From positions 23,548,905 to 23,612,904 of the forward strand of contig CM023457.1 of the NCBI GenBank assembly GCA_013339765.2: DNA of 64,000 bases. The letters are read 5' to 3'. Source of the DNA: Haemaphysalis longicornis (taxonomy: Eukaryota; Arthropoda; Arachnida; Ixodida; Ixodidae). The notes under the pieces were generated by a model. The model made no database searches. It was given only the letters and a program-made list of their open reading frames with translations, and was not told where the DNA came from. The position numbers and the translations under genes were made by a program. This document shows, in pieces, positions 12,014-21,984 of this stretch. Position 1 is the first letter of the stretch; the number at the start of each line of letters is the position of its first letter.

Positions 12014-12236
12014 TGTCACGATATAGTCCCCGCGTTCGTGAACCTGGAGGGTAGGGGTACCCTCCAGCCGAAGACGACATGCAGCGTGCTGGCGGTGACG
12101 GTGACGGCCCCCCGAGCAGCCGTGCTGGGCGGTGTTTATTGCCCGGCACACACATGTTCCCTACCGAGCCTGGTGGGGCCACCGAACTTAGCGGCTAACG
12201 AATATCAGGGATGGGGGGTGCCACCCCCTTTTCACA
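12014..12236 (-). repeat. 5' LTR
   Basis: Matches the 3' LTR 9346-9571. It begins TGTGAAAAGG on the minus strand and ends ATCGTGACA, followed by the primer-binding-site-like sequence. The modest divergence between the two LTRs indicates an insertion that is not brand new. Confidence 0.85.
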
Positions 12237-12540
12237 TATAACCAAAAACGCAAAAGATTTCTCTTTCTGTTCCAATCTTGACGTTCTTGGACGGCTCGAA
12301 TTGCGTCAGAACGGACGTAGCGGCTGTTGACCGGTTGTCCTTCAGTTGCATCAATGAGCGCTTTTCGTTAGCACTTAAAAATAGCACAAAACAAGCATTG
12401 AAATGGAAAGGCGGTATCGTGCGACGAGCAATCACGCACTTGCCGCTCCATGCTCGCGATAACTATGCCTTTCGCAGTGGTTCCAGACGCGAAGGAAATA
12501 ATGAACCGCTTATCAAAAGTGTTGCAGAATCCCTTTAAAA

Positions 12541-13485
12541 CGCTCTGCTAGTGACGTTGTTCGCTGGAGCTGAAGCGCACGAGCAGACGGCATAGTTCGC
12601 GCTGAGCGGTCAAGAGCAGGCGAGGGAGCCGAGTCACCCTCGCCTTGTCTCGTGTAACCACAGCGGCGAGGGTCTGAGCGAGCGAAGCGATACGAAAGGA
12701 AGGCGCAGCTTGCGCGCTGGCGGCAGCCGAAGGTCACTTGCGACGGGGCGAATGACCTTGAAAGACAGGCGTAGTAGAGCTTTCGATCTAAAAATACCCA
12801 CGTTGTTGGGCGTCCCCATTCGTTAGTGAGTAGGGTTCTGGAAAGCATTCCTCTCATGTCAATTCGCCTTTCGCCTAAGCTGCTGGCGAGAACAGCGCCC
12901 TACGCGACACGTTTCGCCACCTTTGAGCAGCGCGATTGCTTTAACAGTCAACTTTCGAGTGCACTGGGACGCAGGGAGGGTGTATACAAATAGGCCGCCT
13001 ATTATGACCATCATCAGGCAAATTTGGACTGAGATAATTAGATTTTTTTATTTTCCAATCTACGCGCCAGCTATATCAGGCTTTGATGTCAGCACTCAAG
13101 ATGACAATCACGCATTTTGCAGTTTCCCCCTGGAAGAAAATGAACCAAACCGTCTTAAGGCCGTGTTGAGTACGGCCGGCATCCCGAAGTTTTTATTTGA
13201 AATATTGAATCTATTTTTTCAGGAGTCCTTTGCTTTCTTGTTTGCGTGTTTTCGTACTTCAATGGTCCCCCCTTGTCTCCCTGTGTCGCGTTGTGACAGT
13301 TGTGGCGATGTCGGCTGCTGGTGGCTTTATCTCCTTTTTTTGTTCCCTCGCACATCTTTCTAGAGTATATTCCGTGGGTGGCCACGTTTCCCATCTGCCA
13401 CCGAGGTAGTCGCGTATGCGTCCATCGCAGTAGAGAAAATACCCGCATGCAGAAACGTGTTCAATGGTTGTTGCACGCTTTAAAG
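12541..13485. other. Noncoding stretch, no gene seen
   Basis: The segment 12541-12860 is GC-rich and unusually open on the minus strand, but no domain is recognisable. I see nothing definite in the rest. Confidence 0.4.
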
Positions 13486-14296
13486 GGACCATTAAAGCAA
13501 AATACGAGTTTCTTTTATTCCAGAAATCTGGTGTTTTATGGTGCCCCCAGCGCTATTCCGGCAGAAAACGATGCCTAATGCCTCAAAAAACAATTTAACC
13601 AAAAATACGATCCCGTTTCGTACGTCTGCAATGACGTATTCAGGGCAGGTTCTTAAACAACGTTATTACGTTGACTAGGCTTCTGCAACGGCGAAACGCT
13701 TGTGTTGGCCGTGAGTCCTCCTAATTGCCGCTACGCTACCGCTCGTGACCGCTGACCGCACTCGCTTTGTTTTTGAACGGATTTGTACCTGGCTAATCTT
13801 TGTCGCGGGTGGTAGCTTAAACTTTGGGTCTGCTGGAAAAACAGGGTGACATAAAACAATATCGCTTATGCCAGTTTTGGCCATGCAAGCTCAACGCGTC
13901 GGCTGCTGCGCAACTACATCCGGCACAGTGCGCGCCGTACGCACTGGTGCTTCTATGTTTAGAACTTTGTTCGTAAATTTTATTATTCACCCACCACCAT
14001 TACTGGTAATAAAGAATGCGTGCTAACTTTAGGGGCAAATTTCTCGTTCTGCAAGCTTATAATCCCTGTTTAATGGGTGCTGGATTTTTCCGGCCGATCC
14101 AATCGCAACCAGCGCCCATAATACGTCATGAACTCAGTGGGAGAAGTAGCTAGGATGCGCATGCCTGCACTCTATTTTCCTCCTTATACCGCCTTTTTGA
14201 ATGAATTTTGCGTTTAAAGTTATGTGAGTGTTAGTCCAACCAGGCAATCTTTTGAATGAACCAAACTGAAATTTGGTCTTCATGCCCCTCTAATAT
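13486..14296. mobile_element. Possible MITE of about 810 bp
   Basis: The left end TTAAAGGGACCATTAAAGC (13486-13504) and the right end GGTCTTCATGCCCCTCTAA (to 14296) are imperfect inverted repeats, similar in style but not in sequence beyond the first bases to the MITE at 9191. No coding capacity is seen inside. Support is weak because only one copy is present. Confidence 0.4.
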
Positions 14297-14374
14297 AACG
14301 GAAGGCACTTGGCCAGCATGCGGGAGAAAGGCGGAAGAGAGAAGAAGGGGCTTTAGTCCGTGTAGAGGTCGTAT

Positions 14375-15239
14375 TCAAGAGGCATCATTTATAAATACCG
14401 TATAAACGGCTAAATTGCGCGTAGTAAAGGCTGCTTTACGTGGCATAAATGATAATGTCGCAGTCGGTGTCGTGTGACAGTGATTGGGGTCAATGTAAGT
14501 TGTGGTGTCTCGGTGCCCTGAGCAGCCACTTGGTGCCCAGGAATGGTTGCAATTAAACTGCGACTGATTCTTAGGACGACAGGACGACATATTTATTTTC
14601 TCGGGACAACTGTATAAAACAGCTTTATTTTCTTCCGTGTTCTTTACAGCCAATGGAATCTTCGTAGTGTCACTAGGCAGTACCATCTTTTTTACAACGT
14701 CACACCGAGACTCAGTGAGTGTTATTCTTGAGTTGTGCTGAAACTTTAACTGCTGCAAAATGCCACTGTAATCCATCTGTGAGATCCTTTTGCAGGCTGG
14801 TGGGCTGCTGAGCGGCGTTCCGCCATTTAGGCAAGGCGAATCTTCAATGTGAGGGTCAACATGAGTGTAAACTACAAAAAGCCCGCTAAACTCCGAATAC
14901 CTTTCCAGACGCTGGGCTCCTTCAAAGAGTTCTGTGCGCTTCGACCGGTCGAAAGGCAAGAAATGGAAGCCAAAAACGTGTAGAGGGGTTTCCTTCCTTT
15001 CATTCCGATACGGTCCGGGTCGTCGCTTGTTTGGAACTGTTGAATCGCTCTGATCGTTGGCATGACGACACGAAACAGGACTTCGTCAGGCAATTTTCCC
15101 TCGTAGTCGTGCACACCAAAACGTGTGATCCCTTCTTTGTAGTAATCTTGCACTCGCACAATCCAGTAGACTTAGCAATTTGAACGCCACGGAAGCTCCC
15201 CCCTCGGTCTTTCTGCAAGCCTTCTTTAAGGTCCACCAA
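14375..15239 (-). pseudogene. Unrecognised protein-coding relic
   Basis: Minus-strand frames have protein-like composition over more than 250 codons. An upstream block contains DYYKEGITRFGVHDYEGKLP (about 15150-15090). After a frame change near 14990-15020 a second block runs from FLPFDRSKRTELFEGAQRLE to the stop at 14375; it is rich in Cys, Asn and Ser in its C-terminal half and includes SCPEKINMSSC and NCNHSWAPSGCSG. The two blocks seem to belong to one reading frame broken by a single frameshift. I do not recognise the family. The Cys spacing and NxS/T sites could suit a secreted protein, but no signal peptide is seen. It could also be an exon with an intron boundary rather than a frameshift. 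Confidence 0.4.
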
Positions 15240-15523
15240 CGTTGTGTGAATGATTCTGCTTTCTCTCTATGGCGCTCTTGATACCGCTATACGACTCTGA
15301 AAGCAGAAGCAGATGCGTGCTAAGTCGTCCCGCAATTAGTAGCCTGCGTTTTTTTAGATGCAGAGCATCTGATTCACTGCCTTGTCCCTCCGCGTCGTCG
15401 TCGTTGTTGTCGGCGTTGTCACCCCTCTGCCATTCTCCTCGCCGTGCGAGCTGCGCTCTCCGCCGCTCTCCGCCGCTCACACCCTCTCCTCTCCGATACC
15501 GAACACTCTCTCGCGAGGGGCAT

Positions 15524-15660
15524 TGATGGATTTGATTTGATTGATTTGATTGATTGGATTGATTGGAATTGGATTGGATTGGCTTGGCTTGGCTTGGATT
15601 CGGTTGGATTGGATTGGATTGTATTGGACTGGATTAAAGTGGATTGTGTTGGATTGTGTT
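15524..15660. repeat. Imperfect (GGATT)n / (GATTT)n simple repeat
   Basis: About 135 bp of GATTT, GATTG, GGATT and GGCTT units in drift. Translations on both strands give artificial repetitive peptides. Confidence 0.9.
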
Positions 15661-15699
15661 GCGTCATAGCCGCGGCACGTTGCGTCATAGCCGCGGCAG
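15658..15699. repeat. Tandem 21-bp duplication
   Basis: GTTGCGTCATAGCCGCGGCA occurs twice, head to tail, each time followed by one differing base. TGCGTCA resembles a half CRE/AP-1 type site. It lies upstream of the plus-strand promoter-like sequence at 15740-15800. Confidence 0.85.
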
Positions 15700-15849
15700 A
15701 CGCGCTGGGGCCGGCGCATGTGCAGTACTCTCTCTTCCGCGGTTTCCGTCTCCTTCGGGCGCGCTGCGCATATAACCGTTGTGCCGTTCTCCGGCGAAGC
15801 AACATCCACGCTTGGCTCAAACACCTAGAGTCCACGCCGCTTTACAAGT

Positions 15850-16757
15850 ACGCCAACGTCGTCATCGACTGGGACAGCTTACGCAGTCCCCTCAACGTTA
15901 TGCGCGCTATAAACGCGTTCCCTTCGCCGCTCCGCCTATGCGTCGCATCTACACAGGGGTCCCGCGAGGGGAGGTGGGGTTTTGGCTCTGTTCCGGCGAA
16001 GCAGAAGATGACGGAATCTGTCCCTGGAGTCGTCGTCGTGGTCGTCATGGTCGTGGTCGTTGTTGTAGTATAGTGTTCCGGCGAGCAAAGATGACGGTAT
16101 CTGTCCTGGAGTCGTCATCGTGGTCGTCGTCGTCGTCATCGTTGTTGTAGTTGTAGTTGTTGTTCTTGTTGTTATTGCTGTAGTTGTTGTAGTCGTTGTC
16201 GATGTAGTTGTAGTAGTAGTAGTTGTGGAGTTGGCGTCGACGGAGTGCTACCCGTGCTAGTATTTGGAGGACGATGGCTACCTGGTTCAACCGTCACTTT
16301 CGTGTTGGGGACGTTGGTGTAGCTTGCCGTCGCCTTCGTGCCATATTTCGCCGTCACTGGTGTTCCAATTCCACCCATGGTCTTGCGCGTCTTTGCAGTC
16401 GTGCTTACTTTCTCTTTTGACGTTACCACGAACGCCATGAGTAGCACCAGAGCCAGCAAAATCAGACAAAAACGGGCTGCAACGGCGGTCACTTGAGGCC
16501 GGGTGGTTGCTCTCCGCCTGCACCTGCTTCTCGGCGGTTTCGGCCTCGGTTGTTCCCGAGACTGAGGACGGTCCGGTCGTTGTTCCTGCGGACGATGATC
16601 CCAGCGTCGAGGCTATCTCTCTGCGGTTATCAGAGACGTTTTGCGGCGAACCGCTGGCTCGAAGGATGCGATGACCCGACGAAGCTCTAGCTGCGACCAG
16701 CCACTGCCGCTGGGTCGCGGGGACGTCTCGGTCCGGGGCCCGACTATCACCTTCCAT
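15850..16757 (-). pseudogene. 5' part of a single-pass membrane protein with Thr-rich stalk; frameshift or missing exon
   Basis: The first frame begins at the ATG ending at 16757 (MEGDSRAPDRDVPATQR) and is rich in Ser, Thr, Glu and Ala. A second frame carries the hydrophobic helix CLILLALVLLMAFVV (about 16468-16424), then TSKEKVSTTAKTRKT and a Thr/Pro/Ser-rich stretch. From 16230 to 16027 the stalk is encoded by ACA/ACT/ACG-type triplets (GTT/GTA/GTC on the plus strand), giving runs of Thr. The layout is that of a type II membrane protein: cytosolic N-terminus, signal anchor, glycosylatable stalk. I recall tick families of this design ending in extracellular enzyme-like domains, but the ectodomain is not here. 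The two frames need one shift near 16500-16600. Read in the helix frame, that stretch is Arg-rich just before the membrane, so the shift may reflect an upstream exon rather than decay. Confidence 0.45.
15991..16235. repeat. Two 85-bp direct repeats plus (GTT/GTA/GTC)n microsatellite
   Basis: TTCCGGCGAAGCAGAAGATGACGG (cut here in sense at 15991) recurs at 16076 in slightly altered form, each followed by ATCTGTCC(C)TGGAGTCGTC and a GTC/GTG-rich run. The run from 16100 to 16235 is imperfect GTT/GTA/GTC triplets. On the minus strand the triplets encode poly-Thr. Confidence 0.85.
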
Positions 16758-16759
16758 TC

Positions 16760-17815
16760 ACCCAAGGAACAGGGGCGAGCTCAGGCTGTGTGGCTGCCGG
16801 TCAGAGCATGAAAGGGGATCCAGTCAATGCGTACGTGATAGCCTTATGCTTGGAGTGCAGTGATTTGATAAGTTACGCAGTGGTGCGGTTGTTCCTTCAT
16901 TACCATTGCCGTTATCCTTATCTGATTACGTCGTTCTCTTTTCTATGCATTACCATACCTCAGAGGATTGGACAATCGCACATTGAGCAACAGATACACG
17001 CTATTAGGGTACATGTTTATCGCGGTTTTTGTGATAAGCATGCCTAGCTAACCCATGTATAGACCTGGTGTGGTCATATTGTGTACGCCTACTATCCCCT
17101 TTACGATCCTTTTTTTTGTGTCGTTTCCTCATCTCTAGCTGTCAACATGGCTGAAAGACTTTGCCAGTCACCTTGTTAGTCGAACAAATACTCTCTTACT
17201 GTAAACCCGCTTTGTACTTTTGAAATTCGCATGCCTCAAAATGCCCCTATAGGCCTCCGGTGCGGCATTGCGACCTCTGGTTACCATTATCATGTTTCGT
17301 TTTCCCTTCGCGTCATTTTTGTTGTTCAGTACTTTTCTTCTTTTCTCCTTCAGGGCTATTTGCGGATAGCCACAGTGTGGGATTGTTTACTTCTACTAAT
17401 TTATTGCCTTTTCGGCCTTGTAAACTCTGTACATTCGCTATTAGTGTAAACGAGCTTTGCACATTTTGTAATTACAGGGCGTTCAAACGTTTCCAGCATT
17501 GACTCCCTACATGTCTCTAACCAACGTTAGAAGCCTTAACGTTTCAGTTTCAACTTTGTTTTTTTTGCATCTTACTGGCCCAAAAATATGAGGGAGGGGG
17601 ACAGAAAGCTGGCTATATATTCTGAAACGTATATAAAGCCTTAACGTTTATTATGGGTCCAATTTGTTTTCTAAAGTGAAGACTGGGCTATGGTCGTTGT
17701 GGTGGAGTCGAGGCGGTTAAGCGGGGCTACTAATAGGGATCATGTCCCTGCCAATTCCGACTGGCTACAAGAAACGTTGTATATGCAAAGCATCTCTTGT
17801 CTCGGCACCGTCGTC
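16760..17815. other. Noncoding stretch, no gene seen
   Basis: Moderately AT-rich. No coding motif, repeat or RNA gene is recognised. The part near 16757 would be the upstream region of the membrane-protein reading frame, but no clear TATA box is visible there on the minus strand. Confidence 0.4.
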
Positions 17816-17819
17816 CGTC

Positions 17820-18090
17820 GGCCGTCCGTCCGCACCTCTCCCCCTCTCCTTACCACTGTGCGATAGTGCGCGCGCTTCTCCTCCTCTCTCTCTCTCCACG
17901 CAAGCTGTGCGCGCTCTGATCCTCCTCTCCCCCTCTCCACGCCAGCTGTGCGATGAGCGCGCGCGCTGCTCCATCACCGCAGCTGCGCGAATAAGCGAAT
18001 GTGCGTCTCCTCTCTCTTCCTCTCAACTCCATCTGCTCTATAAAAACCCGGTCCGCGCGCCGCTGCCTCAGTTGCTGCTTCGGTGAGTCA
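17820..18090 (+). promoter_or_regulatory. Promoter-like module with TATA box and initiator
   Basis: A pyrimidine-rich stretch contains two related copies of a block CACGCMAGCTGTGCG (near 17897 and 17938) and GCGCGC runs. It leads to CTATAAAAA (18038-18046). An initiator-like TCAGTT is at 18068-18073, so the A+1 would be 31 bp after the TATA start. GTGAGT at 18083 looks like a splice donor, but an exon of only about 13 bases would be too short, so this donor may be accidental. Downstream 18165-18200 shares sequence with 15937-15970, so the module is probably repetitive and may belong to a retroelement leader rather than a host gene. Confidence 0.45.
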
Positions 18091-18218
18091 CGCTGCGCCC
18101 GTCCGGAGTCAGTCATTTTCCGTTATTTCGATACCCAATCTCGTGAACGTTTCGGAACCTCCGAGATGCTTCGCATCAACTCAGGGTTCCCTCGCGGGAA
18201 GGTGGTGTCATTTTTTCT

Positions 18219-18260
18219 TCCGGTTCCGCACTGGAGTTTCCGGTTCCGCACTGGAAGGAG
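18219..18260. repeat. Tandem 22-bp duplication
   Basis: TTCCGGTTCCGCACTGGA occurs twice in tandem. It follows the promoter-like module, in the same relative position as the TTCCGGCGAAGC repeats near 15991. Confidence 0.85.
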
Positions 18261-18920
18261 GAACGTGGTTTCTTTCCGCCGCGTGGTGTAGGATGCTCCT
18301 TGTATGGGAGCCGCACTCGGCGGAGCTCGTGTTGCACGTGAATGCAACGCCGCAATTTACCTCTGCGCCGAGCTGTAGTGTTTTCTCGGCACCCGCTGGG
18401 CATTAGACTGCCCTGGGCTGCGCTACGTCGGCGTCCCGAGAGAACACTCTGTGTTCTACGAATGTGTGCTCACTCTAGGCCACTCTAGGCCTACACCCCC
18501 TATTGCGGGCCCTGGATGTGGTGGAGTGGGCTTCCACCCCAAGCCAGCCTAGCGGCATTTTGTACAGATGATCAAATGGACTTTGAGCGCGCTGGAGGCA
18601 ACCGACGCCTACACTGAACTGTGCCAGGCCCCCGCGCGCTGCTGACATGCCACGGTTGCCTTCAAAACAAAGGAAGCAGAATGCTGTAGGGTGACCAGGT
18701 TTGGGTATCGGACGCTTCGTTTTTGCAAAATCGAGACGCTTTCTTTGAGTAATTTGGATCTGTGAGTTCTGAAATATTGAAAGAGTGCCACGTTGTTCTC
18801 TCCACCTGAACCTCTGTATAAGCAACAGAATGTATTAAAACATAGATTCATCTCACCTTTAATTGTGTACTGAATACTTATTATTATGCGAATAAACTTG
18901 TTGTTGGTAAAAACAACCTT

Positions 18921-18992
18921 GGCGGTGTTGCACGGATTCTGTGTTGAATTCGCATTCCGTATTTTCCGGGTTCGAGTCCCACAGTCGTCTGA
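18921..18992 (+). repeat. tRNA-like (SINE head or tRNA relic)
   Basis: GGGTTCGAGTCCC at 18977-18989 is a near-perfect pol III B box. About 50 bases upstream GGCGGTGTTGCACGG is a poor A box. No cloverleaf with a paired acceptor stem could be drawn by eye, so a SINE head or degraded tRNA is more likely than a working tRNA gene. Confidence 0.35.
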
Positions 18993-19164
18993 TTTTCCTT
19001 TCTCTGCTATTATTCAGGTTGTACATCCGGTCTTTTTTGGACCATCCCTGGGTCGCGGCGACGCCGGACGCCGCCATTTCCTCTACGGGGAATTTCGTGC
19101 TTTCGCGTAAATAAAAACCAAAGCACCCTTTATTAAAAGGAAATGATTAATACGCAGTGATGCA

Positions 19165-19340
19165 TCGACGGTGTCAGAGCGGCTCAATTGGATATACGTC
19201 CCCTTCATAGCGGAGGGACGCTGGTCCAATACCGACCACGGGAGGAGGAGGAGCAGGAGGTGGAGGAGAGAAACGTTTATTGGAGCGGAAAGTGCTGTTG
19301 TGGGTGGCCTTCCTAGTCCGGATAGCCACGAGGTCGTGAC
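19165..19340 (+). mobile_element. tRNA-derived SINE head joined to an inverted LINE-like 3' tail
   Basis: GAGCGGCTCAATTGGATA resembles an A box and CTGGTCCAATACC a B box, about 40 bases apart. A GGA-rich run (19238-19275) follows, then AGAAACGTTTATTGGAGCGGAA. In reverse this reads CCAATAAACGTTTCTC, with an AATAAA signal, like the 3' end of a LINE transcribed from the minus strand. The same architecture is seen at 58385-58906. Confidence 0.45.
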
Positions 19341-19344
19341 ATGC

Positions 19345-21970
19345 ATTTTTTTTAAAGACGATAGTCTTTCTTGGGCTCCATCACCCAGAAATTTTGTCTG
19401 TCTGTAGTCTGTCTGCCTGTCTGTCTGTCCGTCTGTGTCTGTGACTTGATTCAGCCGCCGGCCAAAGTAAAATGCATACGGCGCAATAGTCTTATATACT
19501 CACAGCAAAATGTGAGCGCCTAAGCCTGGTTTATATGTTCCTACTTGATAACTTTGCTGAACATGAACTAGACATTACGCAAAAATATGGACCGAAAATT
19601 AATACACAAGGGATATTTACAGTGTTCCTTTATTTTGAAAAAAAATCATGGATGCTTGGTTTTCGGTAGCAAATGATATTCTACATCAACGGCAGTAAAT
19701 CGCCGCCTGCTGTAGCCCGCGCCACCTCCTGGCGGCTTTCGAGAAATCACGCGGCAACAGCAACTAAACTTTCCACTAGCTCGGTTCCACGTTCTGCTTG
19801 GAACGCGCGTGGAGCACGGCAACGCGGTTCTATAAACTTTGAAGTCGGCCGTCTCGATTCACGCGCGTCTCCGCCGTACGGCAGCGCTGGCATCGAGGAA
19901 CCCGGCCTGTAGCAGTGGAACGCGGTAAATTCAAATCGCCTGAGCAAACCTTTAGTGTTTTACCTTGTGATGAGCGCGACGGTACAGGCAAGCATGAGAG
20001 GTTAGCGGGAAAGCAAAGGGGGCATTTCCTTGACAAATGTCTACAGAGACTATCGTCTTTTGACGACATTTGCAACGAAAGGAGCAGGTACGCGGCCAAT
20101 TTTTTTGTAGAGGCGCTTCATGTGTCTTCGCTTATCATCACCATCGTTTTCCGTTTTCTTAAAGTGATTGTGTAGTCAGCTTTCAGGCAGTGTCTTTTAA
20201 ACGGACTAACGACATTATCAGTAAGGCATAGAATGCTTCGCTTTAATAGCGTATTCGTATTTAACGAAAGCATGACACGCAAGCGTTACAGCGAGACAGA
20301 CGGTTTTTCTCGTTAAGTCCACATAAAATGTTTCCACTTTTAGCTGATTACGTATAGACACGCGCAGGAACATAGAACAACCGAACGATATCCCATTTAG
20401 CTCCCTTTAGTGGCTCCATGTGTCGCCAAACGCTTTGCGCATATTTTCAAATCCTCCGCTCCAAGGCTATCTTTCGCTAGAATATATATATTTTTTGCCT
20501 TCAAATTCCGATGTGTTTTCTGTAGGAAATATGCTCTGTGCATGGCGCTGCCCCATGCGGAGACAATTTTACCCGAGTCGTTTGCGCGCGTTCCCATTTG
20601 AACGTGCCTGCACTTTGAGCATGCCGAGTGCGCCGCTGACAGCAACTAACCAATTTTGTCGCCGCGCGTTTCAGTAGAGCAAATGTCGAAAGAATATTTC
20701 GAAAGCGACCTTTCCTAACGGCGAAAGTTGCGTCGTGTGCGGCGCACGTTTAACGCTAATGGAGTGCTCAGCCAACTTCATCCGCTTTTCAGCGTGTCTG
20801 TCCCAGCCAACTAAATCTCTTTCGCTGAGCCCAGATGTTAACAGCCAGACGAAAATATATTTAGGAATTTTTACTCATGTCTCATGCAGCGGAAACGGGG
20901 CAGTATGGATTACCCAACCACGCAGATGTCTGGGAGAATGACAGGAGACGGTAAGAGAGGAGAGGAAGGGGGTTTCGTGAATTAAATTGAGCTCATAAAT
21001 ACAAATATATCACGCAAGTGGCTTTAATGCCACTGAGATCGGATATCCCGCCGCATACCGCATAAATTTGGAAGATCGCTCCGAGATATCTACACACGGA
21101 TACGCCATCATGCGTTAAGAGCGCACGCGTGTGGTAGCACACCTATTTTAGTAGCGACACTTGTGTGGTAGCAGTTCTTAGGTAGTCCTACTTTAAATAG
21201 AGGTAGAATAGTGGCTACCTCCAGTGGTAAAGGGGGGGGAGGTAATATCGCGTATTACATATACCTTAACCAAGGAAACAATCTTAACTTGTTTTGCGTA
21301 GATAATGATCCCCGGAAGGTCACTGCTGGGTCAGTTTTTTTTTTGCTTTACTTTACCTTATTTCCCAGCGGTTGTCAGTTTGTCTCCCGACATGGCTAGA
21401 CCAAGTCCATTTCCTTCACACGTGGTTGTACTAAATCAGATTTTGCAACAAGGCCGCCAGATTTTTGGGATTTTCTTTTCTCACTTTCCTATTGTGAACG
21501 CCTCGTGCTGCCTGATTTATGTGTGCCTGTATCGAATATTCGCAGGTTTACGTGATTTGTAGCGTCGGGTGCGGAAAGGCGGGGAGGAAGAAGGGGGGGA
21601 GGGGTTGGGAACAAGTCCTGCCGAGTCTGAAGGGTGCACAGTGTTTCGCACGCATATCAGCCGCAAGAAAATAGGTACAGGGCCCTTTCGTTTATGTCAA
21701 AGCGAACGGTCGCTCTTGGTTCTTTAAATCCGGCAGTGCTCTGACAAGGAGTAATTATGTTATAGACTATTTCCGGTGCTACAGTAGAGACACAGGTTGC
21801 CAGAACGGACGTGCTGATAGCCTGTACTTGTTCTGAAGAACTAGGAGAGTTGTTCGAGGACGTGCCGATAAGTTTGGGTCCTTTCGTTGACCTCTGGCTC
21901 TTCTTCAACAGGTTAAATTGAAACGAAGGTAAACAAACTAAACAGGGCCTCGTATCCGAACAGATACATT
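19345..21970. other. Noncoding stretch, no gene seen
   Basis: Contains a short CTGTCTGTCTG simple repeat at 19398-19440. The segment 19830-20175 has an open plus-strand frame with reasonable composition, but no recognised domain. Nothing else is supported. Confidence 0.4.
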
Positions 21971-21984
21971 CAGACGGTCTGTAA

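Larger units (their letters stand above)
9346..12236 (-). mobile_element. Short Gypsy-like LTR retrotransposon carrying a host-gene segment
   Basis: Two nearly identical direct repeats of about 225 bp (9346-9571 and 12014-12236) flank a 2.44-kb interior. On the minus strand the LTRs begin TGTGA and end GTKACA. The interior reads gag, CCHC knuckle, retropepsin (active-site DTGA at 10960-10949), then a p190RhoGAP-like segment in place of reverse transcriptase, RNase H and integrase. A purine tract lies just upstream of the 3' LTR. The element is therefore non-autonomous. No clean target-site duplication is visible: GTTA occurs close to both junctions but offset by one or two bases. Gypsy assignment rests on gag and protease wording. 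Confidence 0.8.
9191..12538 (-). mobile_element. MITE copy 1 (TTAA-flanked, AGGGACCCTGCARCACT ends), split by an LTR element
   Basis: The left end TTAAAGGGACCCTGCAGCAC (9191-9210) and the right end GTGTTGCAGAATCCCTTTAA (12519-12538) are inverted repeats. The bases 9191-9345 and 12237-12538 together align, in reverse orientation, with the two uninterrupted copies at 43938-44381 and 50570-50997, including shared blocks for GTACTTTGCGACCCCC-like sequence near one end and AACAGCCGCTAC in the middle. TTAA at both ends is compatible with a piggyBac-type target site. There is no transposase; without the insert the element is about 455 bp. The LTR retrotransposon 9346-12236 is inserted inside it. Confidence 0.75.

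Noticed and set aside
9342..12241. Target-site duplication of the LTR element
   Set aside because: The bases directly outside the LTRs (TAACT and TATAA) do not match; GTTA near both ends is offset, so I do not claim a duplication.
18370..18455. Stem-loop GTGTTTTCTCGG / CCGAGAGAACAC
   Set aside because: A single imperfect 13-bp stem with a 50-base loop and no context; not distinguishable from chance.
18921..18992. Functional tRNA gene
   Set aside because: B box is good, but no acceptor or anticodon stem can be folded by eye and the A box is poor.
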